Below, piece after piece: positions 1 to 7,060 of a DNA stretch of 64,000 nucleotides. The position numbers and the translations under genes are program-made. The stretch spans positions 49,056-113,055 of the forward strand of contig CAZMYW010000009.1 of the NCBI GenBank assembly GCA_964570625.1. The letters run 5' to 3'. The stretch's first letter is position 1. Each line of letters starts with the position of its first letter. Origin of the DNA: JBFLXB01 sp964570625 (lineage in GTDB: Bacteria; Nitrospirota; Nitrospiria; 2-01-FULL-66-17). A model generated the notes under the pieces. The model did not search any database. It worked only from the letters and a program-made list of their open reading frames with translations, and was not told the DNA's origin.

Positions 1-266
1 GGAGTGGCCCACAGTTCGGTCAGGTCGTCTTTGCCTCCGGTCTTGCTCAGGTCGTCTTTGAGCACGGCCTGTGCGGCCGCGATGCCGGACGTGGCGAGAT
101 GGAAGGCCTTCATCCCGTCGCGGAAATTCCCGGCTGCCTTGAGCGTGGTGCGGGTCGAGCGATCGAACTCCAGCACCGCGGTGACCAGGAGGACCACAAC
201 CAGCAGCGTGAGCACGAGCGCCATGCCCCGCTGACCCCTTTTCCCGCGATCAGGACACGCGTTCAT
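1..266 (-). CDS. gspK: Type II secretion minor pseudopilin GspK (partial, runs off left edge)
   Basis: Only the first 88 or so codons are present. Reading the minus strand from an ATG at 266-264 gives a short basic leader ending RGQRG, then a hydrophobic stretch MALVLTLLVVVLLVTAVLEF, which is a class III prepilin signal. GspK is the pseudopilin that normally lacks the Glu at +5 of the mature chain, and here +5 is Leu, which supports the assignment. In the family GspK caps the pseudopilus tip with GspI and GspJ. The start lies inside the end of gspM (17-nt overlap). Placement after gspM, rather than after gspJ, is unusual. Confidence 0.8.
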   Translation of the reverse strand, partial: MNACPDRGKRGQRGMALVLTLLVVVLLVTAVLEFDRSTRTTLKAAGNFRDGMKAFHLATSGIAAAQAVLKDDLSKTGGKDDLTELWAT

Positions 267-798
267 ACGTGGACACGAGGAGCGACCCGTCCAGGAGCTT
301 GGGGTCTGCGTAGCGCGTCTTGAGGCGCAGTAGCTTCACCCGCACCCGCTGCGGCGCGCGGTCCAGCGCGTCGAGATAGGCCACGACCTGGGCCAATGTG
401 ATGGACTCGAGTTTCACCTCGGCGGTGATTTCTCGATACGGCGCCAGGGTCTGCACGGGCTGAGGACGGATCGAGGTCAGTCGGTTGCGCATCTGCTGCG
501 CCGAGGCGGTTTCCTCCAAAAATGACAACAACGGAAAGCTCCCCGGAGCGGACACGCGTTGATCCAGTCCAGCCACCCGGTCCGCGGCCGATCGGTACTG
601 GGCGGCGAGCCGCGTGACACGACCCAGATCATCCTGACGTTGCACGGTTCTTCGGTCCAATCGCGCGCTACGCGCGATCAGCGGGTCCACGACGAACGCG
701 TACGCGGCCAGCGCCAGCACGATGAGCGCGCCAACGCCCAGCACTACGCGCTCGCGATCCGCCCGCTCCCGCCACCACGCGGACAACACGGCTCTCAC
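250..798 (-). CDS. gspM: Type II secretion inner-membrane platform protein GspM
   Basis: 182 aa. A short cytoplasmic N-terminus is followed by one membrane segment at about residues 20-38 (VVLGVGALIVLALAAYAF), then a periplasmic domain with an Arg/Gln-rich helical part and a ferredoxin-like fold region. This architecture and length fit GspM, which pairs with GspL in the inner-membrane platform. The start overlaps the gspL stop by 4 nt and the end overlaps gspK, so translation is probably coupled. GspM sequences diverge strongly, so the call rests on topology and position as much as on sequence. Confidence 0.8.
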   Translation of the reverse strand: MRAVLSAWWRERADRERVVLGVGALIVLALAAYAFVVDPLIARSARLDRRTVQRQDDLGRVTRLAAQYRSAADRVAGLDQRVSAPGSFPLLSFLEETASAQQMRNRLTSIRPQPVQTLAPYREITAEVKLESITLAQVVAYLDALDRAPQRVRVKLLRLKTRYADPKLLDGSLLVSTYERVS

Positions 799-2294
799 AC
801 GCCCTCCGCCAAGGTGATACTCATAATGAATCGCACTTTGGACTGGTCCGCGGTGGTCTTGGCGTCGCCGACAGTCACCGTTTGAACGACCGGGACCTTC
901 GCGACCGCGCTTTCGATTTTGTTCACCCAGTCGAACGACTGCGTTTCGGCCTCGATCCGCACCTTGTCCTGATCGATCGAAAGGTCCAACACCGCGACGC
1001 CGCTGTCCGGCGGCATCGCGTCGGTCAACGCCAGCAGGACGTCCAGCACGCCAAGCTTCCCCCCCAGAAACGCTCGCTGCTTGGTGAGCGTTTCGATCGC
1101 CGTCTGCAACTGTTCGGGTTCACTGACGATCGTGGTGCCCGGAAGCGCTTCCGAAAACGTGGAGCGGACGCTCGCGTCGACTTCGGCCCACCGACGCTCT
1201 TTGAGTCCCACGCGAATGCCCCAATCCACACCCGCCGCCGCCAGCGCGAACGCGGCCAAAGCCCCCACCGCTACCAGTCGTCTCCGCATCCCGGCTCGTT
1301 CGCGTCCGTACACGAACTCGCCGCGACGGAAATTGAGACGATCACCGCCGCGAGCCGCGATCAGGGCAAGACCCCCGGCGAGCGCGATCGGCCCGAGCCG
1401 CTGTTCCACTCCCGCGACAGACACGGACGGCCAGCGTACACATGGCAGGCCCAACGTCTGGACCACCCAGTCGCCTACCTCACCGATCGCGGACCACCGT
1501 CCACTCACCGCGATGCCCGCAGCGGGTCGGTCCGACTCGATCCCGTCGGTCTGCAAGGTGCGGGCGAGTTCGTCGAGCGTCGGCTTGAGCACACGCGCAA
1601 GGGCCCGGGCCAGGTCCCGTCCTTCGACCTCCGTGCCGGGTTCCCCCGCCGCAATATCCTCGACTTCGGCGACCGGCACGCCGCACTCTCGCGCCACCGC
1701 GTCGCGCGCCGCTGCTCCGTCCCAGAGCACGGCGCGAATCGCCCGCACCCGGCCGTCGGCCAACAGCGTGAGGGTGAGCGCGCGATCGTCGAGATGGATC
1801 AGCGCCAGGTCGGATTGAGCAGGCAACCAGTTGGAGGCCGCGGCGGCGAGCGCTTCAGCCTCGATCGTGACGACACGGGGGTCGATCCCTCCGCGGGCAG
1901 CGTCTTCGAGCCGCGACCTGAGCGTCGGCTTGGGCACCGCCACCGCCAGCACGCGTGTTCGATTCCCGTCGCGGCCCACGGGTGCCCCATCGATAACCAC
2001 CTCGTCCAGCTCGAACGGAATTTGTCCCTCCAGTTCCGACGGCAGCACCGCGTCCCACTTGGCCTGCTGCGCGAACGGCACCGTGACGATCCGGCTCGAC
2101 ACCAGGTGCACCGGCACGGCGATCGCCGCCGGCAGCGCCCCTTGTTTGAGCGCCCGGATCGCGCGCGCGCGGGCGTCTCCTCCCTCCGGAGTCTGCGAGA
2201 CGCGAACGGCTTCCAACCTCACGCCTTTCAGCCCGACGTTCACCACCGCCGAGGTGACCGCGCTGGGCCCGAGGTCAAATCCCACGCCGCGCAT
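795..2294 (-). CDS. gspL: Type II secretion platform protein GspL (PilM-like actin fold)
   Basis: 499 aa from the ATG at 2294, which falls 2 nt after the gspN stop. An earlier in-frame start would run into gspN and encodes low-complexity Arg/Gly sequence, so it was rejected. The N-terminal two thirds opens MRGVGFDLGPSAVTSAVV and resembles the actin-like PilM/GspL cytoplasmic domain, which in the family recruits the ATPase GspE. A single membrane segment near residue 340 (VAVGALAAFALAAAGV) leads into a periplasmic ferredoxin-like domain that should pair with GspM. Confidence 0.82.
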   Translation of the reverse strand: MRGVGFDLGPSAVTSAVVNVGLKGVRLEAVRVSQTPEGGDARARAIRALKQGALPAAIAVPVHLVSSRIVTVPFAQQAKWDAVLPSELEGQIPFELDEVVIDGAPVGRDGNRTRVLAVAVPKPTLRSRLEDAARGGIDPRVVTIEAEALAAAASNWLPAQSDLALIHLDDRALTLTLLADGRVRAIRAVLWDGAAARDAVARECGVPVAEVEDIAAGEPGTEVEGRDLARALARVLKPTLDELARTLQTDGIESDRPAAGIAVSGRWSAIGEVGDWVVQTLGLPCVRWPSVSVAGVEQRLGPIALAGGLALIAARGGDRLNFRRGEFVYGRERAGMRRRLVAVGALAAFALAAAGVDWGIRVGLKERRWAEVDASVRSTFSEALPGTTIVSEPEQLQTAIETLTKQRAFLGGKLGVLDVLLALTDAMPPDSGVAVLDLSIDQDKVRIEAETQSFDWVNKIESAVAKVPVVQTVTVGDAKTTADQSKVRFIMSITLAEGV

Positions 2295-2296
2295 CG

Positions 2297-3208
2297 CTAC
2301 ACCACCGGCCCGCCGTTGACGCTGACGCCCGGTTTGGCCAATCGTCCGCTGACCCGCAGGGTCACCACGCCTCCGCCGGCCAGTGCGAGCATGGGAACCC
2401 GAGTCTCCGCGCCGGCGGCGGGTTCGATCCGCAGGGTGAGATTGATCACACTTTCCGTCCATGGCGCCCGCACCAACACCGTGCCGTCTCCAGACACCTT
2501 GCCCAGCGGGCCGTGGGCGTTCACGCGTTGCAGCGTCATGGTGCCCCCGTTGAGGGCCACGTGCCCGGTCACCGAGTCGAATTCAATGCCGTTCACCGGA
2601 AACCCCGCGATGGTGAGCCCGTCGATCTTCAACCGCGAGACCTCGACCGACCCCGTCCCTTCTCCGAGCCACCACGCCTCGTTGAGCCAGCGGCCGTTCA
2701 GGTCGAACTGCACCACCCCTTGCCACGCACCCTCAGGCAACCCAGGCAGGCCATCGAGGGCAAACCCCTGTCCGAACTGATCGAGCGAAAACCGCGCGCC
2801 GTCCGTCTCGGGCCGCAAGGTCCCGCTGCCCCGCGCTTTGCCTCCATACGCCTCCCAGGTGAGATCGGCCTCAATGCTTCGACGCAGCAAGGGCCAGAGC
2901 GCCACCTGGACCCGCACCGCGTCCAGCGCGACCTCGCGATCAGGCTGGCTGATCGGAGCGATCCTCACGCCGCGCCACTCGACACCCAACGGGAAACGCC
3001 AGGCACGCTGCTCCACCTTAATGGTTGACTGCGTGCGACGTTCGACTTCGGCCAGCAGTCGGGTCTGAAGCCGCTCGACGGGGAACAACCACACCAAAAA
3101 CACAACAAAGGCAACCAACGCGTAGAACGTGTACCCCAGGCCAGCGCGCCAGTGGATGCGACGAGAAGAACCCGGAGCGGTTACCACCGCCTGACCCCAT
3201 ATTCGCAA
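2297..3208 (-). CDS. gspN: Type II secretion protein GspN
   Basis: 303 aa. One N-terminal membrane segment at about residues 25-44 (GYTFYALVAFVVFLVWLF) is followed by a long beta-rich periplasmic part resembling AsmA-type and GspN domains. GspN is an accessory type II secretion component in some lineages. The annotated start is a TTG 5 nt past the gspJ stop; a GTG at 3187 is an alternative that still keeps the membrane segment. It sits between gspJ and gspL, whereas gspN is usually the last gene of such operons. Confidence 0.72.
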   Translation of the reverse strand: MRIWGQAVVTAPGSSRRIHWRAGLGYTFYALVAFVVFLVWLFPVERLQTRLLAEVERRTQSTIKVEQRAWRFPLGVEWRGVRIAPISQPDREVALDAVRVQVALWPLLRRSIEADLTWEAYGGKARGSGTLRPETDGARFSLDQFGQGFALDGLPGLPEGAWQGVVQFDLNGRWLNEAWWLGEGTGSVEVSRLKIDGLTIAGFPVNGIEFDSVTGHVALNGGTMTLQRVNAHGPLGKVSGDGTVLVRAPWTESVINLTLRIEPAAGAETRVPMLALAGGGVVTLRVSGRLAKPGVSVNGGPVV

Positions 3209-3212
3209 CCCG

Positions 3213-4094
3213 TCACCGGCCGGCGAGGGGCAACGGAACGATCGTGCGGATGCGTTCGGCGGGCGCGTTCCCCGCCCCCACCAGCGTGACCGTCACCTCC
3301 ACGGCGCTCGGAAGGCGGCGACGCTGGTTCGCATCCCACTCGTCCACCCATTCGCCATTGAGGAGGTAGCGCAGGCGGAACTCGGACACCCCGACGGCCA
3401 ATTCATCGCTTTGCGTGGCCCACCCCGCGTCGGACAACACGTTGACGCGTTCGTCGCGCACGAGGCGCCCATCCGTCCCGCTGGCGCCGGTTTCCACGCG
3501 GTAGGTCATCTCGGCTACATCCGATTCGGGCCGCTCGCCGACGTACCGACGATGAGCAAACGTCGTCCACCCCAGCCGGTCGAGCCGAACCTCGGAGTCG
3601 GTGGCCGTGCCCTGGGTCCCAACGAAATACCCGCGTCCTTCTCCGCTCGGAGATGCCGGCACCATCGAGTCACCGAACCAGTAGGCGGCCGACAGCTCGT
3701 CGACCAGTCGCTCGGTGACGATCTGAACCTGGCGCACGCGCTCGGTCACTTCAGCGGTCTCGCGCGTCACGTCCAAACTTCGAGAGAATGCGCTGTACAC
3801 CAGGGTCATCACCACGGCCAACAACCCGATCGCCACGACTACTTCAATAAGAGTAAATCCGCCGTGCGCCAGAGGCGCACCTGGTAATCGACTCCCTCCA
3901 CACGGATCGCGAAGCAACCCGCATTGCGCCAAGGGCGCAGATGAAAACCGTCCCGTTCCAAACGGGTGGCGACGCAATCCGGAGTGCGCCGGAGGTGCAC
4001 CTCGTAATCGAACCTTTCCATTCGGATCGGGGAGCAACCCGCAGTGCGCCAAAGGCCCACCCCGTAATCGAGGTTTTCCATACCGATCACTCAC
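3213..4094 (-). CDS. gspJ: Type II secretion minor pseudopilin GspJ with repeat-expanded leader
   Basis: 293 aa, starting with GTG in a GTGA overlap with the gspI stop. The prepilin cleavage motif GG|FTLIEV with Glu at +5 lies at residues 78-84, so the leader is about 79 residues where 5-15 is usual. That leader is four 20-residue repeats of the pattern GxxRxxxAPLAHxGLLRDPx, the last of which ends in the cleavage motif. After the hydrophobic helix comes a typical GspJ beta-rich domain. GspJ forms the pseudopilus tip with GspI and GspK. Processing by a prepilin peptidase is expected, but no gspO is in the window. Confidence 0.85.
   Translation of the reverse strand: MSDRYGKPRLRGGPLAHCGLLPDPNGKVRLRGAPPAHSGLRRHPFGTGRFSSAPLAQCGLLRDPCGGSRLPGAPLAHGGFTLIEVVVAIGLLAVVMTLVYSAFSRSLDVTRETAEVTERVRQVQIVTERLVDELSAAYWFGDSMVPASPSGEGRGYFVGTQGTATDSEVRLDRLGWTTFAHRRYVGERPESDVAEMTYRVETGASGTDGRLVRDERVNVLSDAGWATQSDELAVGVSEFRLRYLLNGEWVDEWDANQRRRLPSAVEVTVTLVGAGNAPAERIRTIVPLPLAGR
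3840..4079 (-). repeat. Four in-frame 60-nt tandem repeats in the gspJ leader
   Basis: The units code residues 6-85 of GspJ. Each carries a hairpin of type GTGCGCC-loop-GGCGCAC: perfect at 3864-3880, degraded in the others, plus a conserved stretch such as GGATCGCGAAGCAACCCG. The unit length is exactly 20 codons, so the frame is kept. Related units occur in the gspG and gspI leaders. Confidence 0.85.
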
Positions 4095-4552
4095 CGCGTC
4101 ACCGCCTGCGCAGGACGTTGGAACACGTAACTGACCAGATCAACTCGCTCGTCGTGTGGCGGATCCCATATCACGCTGACCCGGACCTCTCGCACGAACT
4201 CGAAGGGGGTCGGCTGGACCTCTTGGCGCCAGGCAAAGCGCGATTGTTCTTCGTCGAATCGCCCTTCGCTGCTGCCGAGGCTCGGATACTCACCCACCAG
4301 CACGTCGCCCATTCGTTGTTGCGCCAACGCCGTGGCTTCGATCATGGCGCGTCCGCGCTCGTGCAGGACAATATCCCGGTTACGCAGCCCCAGCAACGCA
4401 ACAAACGCGACCCCGATGATGGCCAACGCCACCATGATTTCCAGCAGCGTAAATCCGTTTTGCGCCGACGACGCATCATGAGATCGCTCACTTCCTGCCG
4501 GATCGCGCAGCAACCCGGATCGCGACGCATCGATTCCGGTTCGTGTGGTCAC
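4091..4552 (-). CDS. gspI: Type II secretion minor pseudopilin GspI
   Basis: 153 aa, starting with GTG that overlaps the gspH stop (GTGA). The cleavage site NG|FTLLEIMVAL is at residues 32-42, with Glu at +5. The 33-residue leader carries one and a half copies of the same repeat found in GspJ and GspG (SGLLRDPAGSERSHDA). The C-terminal domain is short, as expected for GspI, which nucleates the tip complex with GspJ and GspK. The next gene, gspJ, overlaps by 4 nt. Confidence 0.83.
   Translation of the reverse strand: MTTRTGIDASRSGLLRDPAGSERSHDASSAQNGFTLLEIMVALAIIGVAFVALLGLRNRDIVLHERGRAMIEATALAQQRMGDVLVGEYPSLGSSEGRFDEEQSRFAWRQEVQPTPFEFVREVRVSVIWDPPHDERVDLVSYVFQRPAQAVTR
4436..4552 (-). repeat. 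Leader repeat units in gspI
   Basis: About two diverged 60-nt units of the leader repeat, recognisable from SGLLRDPAG followed by GSERSHDASSAQNG leading into the FTLLE cleavage motif. The DNA at 4499-4518 (GGATCGCGCAGCAACCCG region) matches units in gspG and gspJ. Confidence 0.75.
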
Positions 4553-5160
4553 GACGTTCCTACCGACTCGATATAGCCATCCGTGATCACCACTCGTCCG
4601 GTGATCGGGTTGACCGCCAGGCTGAACCGCGCCTCATCCTCGTCGCGGAGGTGGATGGTGGTTCGCGTCACGGCGCCAGAAGGGAAAAACTGAGTGAACG
4701 CAATGCCCGACGTCACCAGACCTTGATGAGCGGTGGCCACATCCTCGAATTGGACATCGGCGGGAAGACGTCGTTTCGAGCCAACCGGCGGGCCTTCTTC
4801 CAACACACCGCCCACCGGCACGAGTGTGGTCACCCAGAATTCCTCGGCATCCAGGTCGTAGTTCAAGCGATAGATGGAATGCGCGGCCACTGCGTCCTGT
4901 ACGAGCGAGGAGACCATACCCGCCAGTTCCCGAGAAGCTGATCTGGCGTCGCCTCCCGCGAACCGGTGCAGTTTGGGCGTCACCAGCAGGGCCACCAATG
5001 CGAGAATGAATACAACAATCGTGATTTCGATGAGAGTAAACCCGACATCCGCGTGGCGAGAGGATCCCACTGGAGAATCATTCCACTCCCCCTTTGACAA
5101 AGGGGGACGAGGGGGGATTTTGTTTTGACGTGGCCGTACCATCCCGCCAATCGAGGTCAC
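4549..5160 (-). CDS. gspH: Type II secretion pseudopilin GspH with palindrome in its leader
   Basis: About 203 aa. Starts considered: GTG at 5160 (GTGA overlap with gspG, matching its neighbours and chosen here), ATG at 5142, and TTG at 5172. The cleavage motif is VG|FTLIEITIVVF with Glu at +5. The leader of about 40 residues includes NKIPPRPPLSKGE, the translation of a palindromic element at 5086-5122 that also occurs near 34.3 and 34.7 kb. The rest is a GspH-like beta-sandwich domain. GspH is a minor pseudopilin of the pseudopilus. Confidence 0.82.
   Translation of the reverse strand: MTSIGGMVRPRQNKIPPRPPLSKGEWNDSPVGSSRHADVGFTLIEITIVVFILALVALLVTPKLHRFAGGDARSASRELAGMVSSLVQDAVAAHSIYRLNYDLDAEEFWVTTLVPVGGVLEEGPPVGSKRRLPADVQFEDVATAHQGLVTSGIAFTQFFPSGAVTRTTIHLRDEDEARFSLAVNPITGRVVITDGYIESVGTS
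5086..5122 (+). repeat. Palindromic CCCCTTTGNCAAAGGGG element inside the gspH leader
   Basis: Contains CCCCCTTTGACAAAGGGGG (perfect arms CCCCCTTTG/CAAAGGGGG) followed by ACGAGGGGGGATTTTG. It matches the inverted repeats that bound the DUF559 gene at 34285-34321 and 34680-34716. It is read in frame on the minus strand as part of the GspH leader. Confidence 0.85.
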
Positions 5161-5783
5161 TTCAGGTCCCAATTTTCCAGGTCCGCGTCTTTGCCCTCTC
5201 CACCCCGCTCGCCGTCTCCGCCGTACGACACCAAATCAAAGTCGCCGTGTGTGCCGGGCGACAAATAGACATACGCGTAGTTCCACGGGTCATTGGGAAC
5301 CTTCGGCACGTAGCCGCCGGTTCGCCAGCGCTGGGGAATCGGACTCGACGTGGGTTTCGTCACGAGCGCTTCCAGCCCCTGTTCGGTGGTCGGGTAAATG
5401 CTGCTATCGAGCTTGTACAGATGCAGCGCTTCTTCCAGATTCTTGATCTCCACAATGGCCGCCGTTCGGCGCGCATCGTCGGTTCGCCCCACGATCTTGG
5501 GAACCACCAGAATCGCCAGAATCGCCAAAATCGTCACCACCACCATCACTTCGATCAAGGTAAATCCGGCGTGCGCCGAAGGCGCACATGGTAATCGCCT
5601 TCCATACGGATCGCGCAGCAACCCGCTCTGCATCAGCGGTGCAGATAGAAATCGGTTTCTTCCATCCGGGTGGCGCAGCAATCCGGCGTGCGCCAAAGGC
5701 ACATCTCGGGATCGTTCCCATCCTCTCGGATCGCGCAGCAAACCGGAATTGGAACCCGCACATCGCCGTGTCGGACATTTCAT
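5157..5783 (-). CDS. gspG: Type II secretion major pseudopilin GspG with repeat-expanded leader
   Basis: About 208 aa from the ATG at 5783; a GTG one codon upstream is possible. The mature part begins at AG|FTLIEVMVVVTILAIL with Glu at +5 and continues with the classic GspG core, including the TEQGLEAL and PNDPWN motifs of the calcium-binding C-terminal region. GspG is the main subunit of the pseudopilus. The leader is about 73 residues long, against 6-10 typically, and consists of about three and a half copies of the GLLRDP repeat. The gene follows gspF by 7 nt. Confidence 0.9.
   Translation of the reverse strand: MKCPTRRCAGSNSGLLRDPRGWERSRDVPLAHAGLLRHPDGRNRFLSAPLMQSGLLRDPYGRRLPCAPSAHAGFTLIEVMVVVTILAILAILVVPKIVGRTDDARRTAAIVEIKNLEEALHLYKLDSSIYPTTEQGLEALVTKPTSSPIPQRWRTGGYVPKVPNDPWNYAYVYLSPGTHGDFDLVSYGGDGERGGEGKDADLENWDLK
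5547..5783 (-). repeat. In-frame 60-nt repeat units in the gspG leader
   Basis: Units read GWERSRDVPLAHAGLLRHPD, GRNRFLSAPLMQSGLLRDPY and a final 19-residue unit that ends in the cleavage motif, with a partial unit at the N-terminus. The hairpin GTGCGCC-GAA-GGCGCAC at 5572-5588 is perfect. The same unit family is in gspJ and gspI. Confidence 0.85.
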
Positions 5784-5790
5784 CACGTTG

Positions 5791-6999
5791 TCACCTCACA
5801 ATCTGGCTCATTTCGAAGATCGGCAACAAAATCGCGAGAACGATAAACAGGATCACCCCGCCCATGACCAGGATCATCACCGGCGACAACAATGCGGTGA
5901 TCGAGCCGAGGGTCGTTTCGACCTCGTGATCATAGGCCTCGGAGACTTTCTTCAGCATCGATTCCAGCTCTCCGCTCAGTTCCCCCACCGCAATCATGTG
6001 GGTCACCAGCGGCGGGAACACCCCGCTCTTGCGCAGCGGCTCGGCGATACTCTGCCCCTGACGAATCCGCTCACGCGCCGCATCGATCGCCGCGGCGATG
6101 ATTTCGTTGTGCACCACGTGCCGGACGATCTCGAGCGCGGTGAGCAATCCCACCCCGCCGGCCAACAGCGTGCTGAGCGTGGATGAAAAGCGGGACAACG
6201 CGATCAACCGGGTGAGGCGCCCCATGATCGGCACGCGTAGCGACAGGGCGTCCAGACGCCTTCGACCGTGTGCGGTGCGGGCATACCGGGAAAGCCAGAT
6301 GCCGCCCGCCACCGCGGCGATCGCAAACAGCCACCACCCTCCGCGCACCACGTCGCTGGTCCAGATCAGAATCCGCGTCGGCCAGGGCAGCGCCTGCTGA
6401 AGATCCGCGAACACCGTCGTGACCTTCGGGACGACGAACGCCACGAGAAACACCAGGATCGACAGGCTCACCGCAAGCATGAGCACGGGGTAGGTGAGCG
6501 CACCGACGACCGCGTTTCTGACCTTGGCCTGGCGTTCCAGAAACTCCGCGAGGCTTTGCAACACGCGATCCAGTGTGCCGCTGGCCTCGCCCACTCGCAC
6601 CATACTCACGTACAGGGAAGAAAAAGCGGTGGGATGGGCCGCCAACGCTTCGGCAAACGAGCCGCCCTCGCGGATCCGCTCCCGCACCGACGCCACGACG
6701 CGTTTGGCCGCGGGCCGTTCGACTTGCTCGCCCAGGGCGCTCAGCGAATCCACCAGCGACAAACCGGCCCCGAGTAACGTGGCGAGCTGGCGCGTCAGGA
6801 CCGCCACCTCCGTAGCCGGCACGCGTTCGCCCCACAACGGCCGACTTGCGGAGGCCCGGGCCGCGGTGACGGCCACGTCCACCGGGAACACCCCTGACCG
6901 CTTGAGTTTCTGGCGCGCGTCTTTGGGGCTGTCCGCGTCGATGACGCCGGACACTGTGCGGCCCTCTGCAGTTAACGCTGTGTATTCGAACACGGGCAT
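5791..6999 (-). CDS. gspF: Type II secretion inner-membrane protein GspF
   Basis: 402 aa, the usual GspF length. The N-terminus MPVFEYTALTAEGRTVSG is typical. Two tandem T2SSF domains follow, with membrane segments near residues 165-190, 215-240 and 370-395, the last being VMILVMGGVILFIVLAILLP. GspF forms the polytopic core of the inner-membrane platform and contacts the GspE ATPase. The gene is followed by gspG after 7 nt and preceded by gspE with a 61-nt gap. Confidence 0.93.
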   Translation of the reverse strand: MPVFEYTALTAEGRTVSGVIDADSPKDARQKLKRSGVFPVDVAVTAARASASRPLWGERVPATEVAVLTRQLATLLGAGLSLVDSLSALGEQVERPAAKRVVASVRERIREGGSFAEALAAHPTAFSSLYVSMVRVGEASGTLDRVLQSLAEFLERQAKVRNAVVGALTYPVLMLAVSLSILVFLVAFVVPKVTTVFADLQQALPWPTRILIWTSDVVRGGWWLFAIAAVAGGIWLSRYARTAHGRRRLDALSLRVPIMGRLTRLIALSRFSSTLSTLLAGGVGLLTALEIVRHVVHNEIIAAAIDAARERIRQGQSIAEPLRKSGVFPPLVTHMIAVGELSGELESMLKKVSEAYDHEVETTLGSITALLSPVMILVMGGVILFIVLAILLPIFEMSQIVR

Positions 7000-7060
7000 G
7001 GGTCAGAGCACGTTGAGGAAGATTCGTGGTGCGCGGATCGTCGTGATCCCGCCCCCGCCG

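Noticed and set aside
882..2780. Very long plus-strand open frame opposite gspL/gspN
   Set aside because: It is antisense to well-supported genes and has Arg/Asp/His-rich composition typical of a complementary frame in GC-rich DNA.
3839..4090. Independent small genes within the gspJ leader region in other frames
   Set aside because: They are alternative-frame readings of the 60-nt repeats, open because the unit length is a multiple of three.
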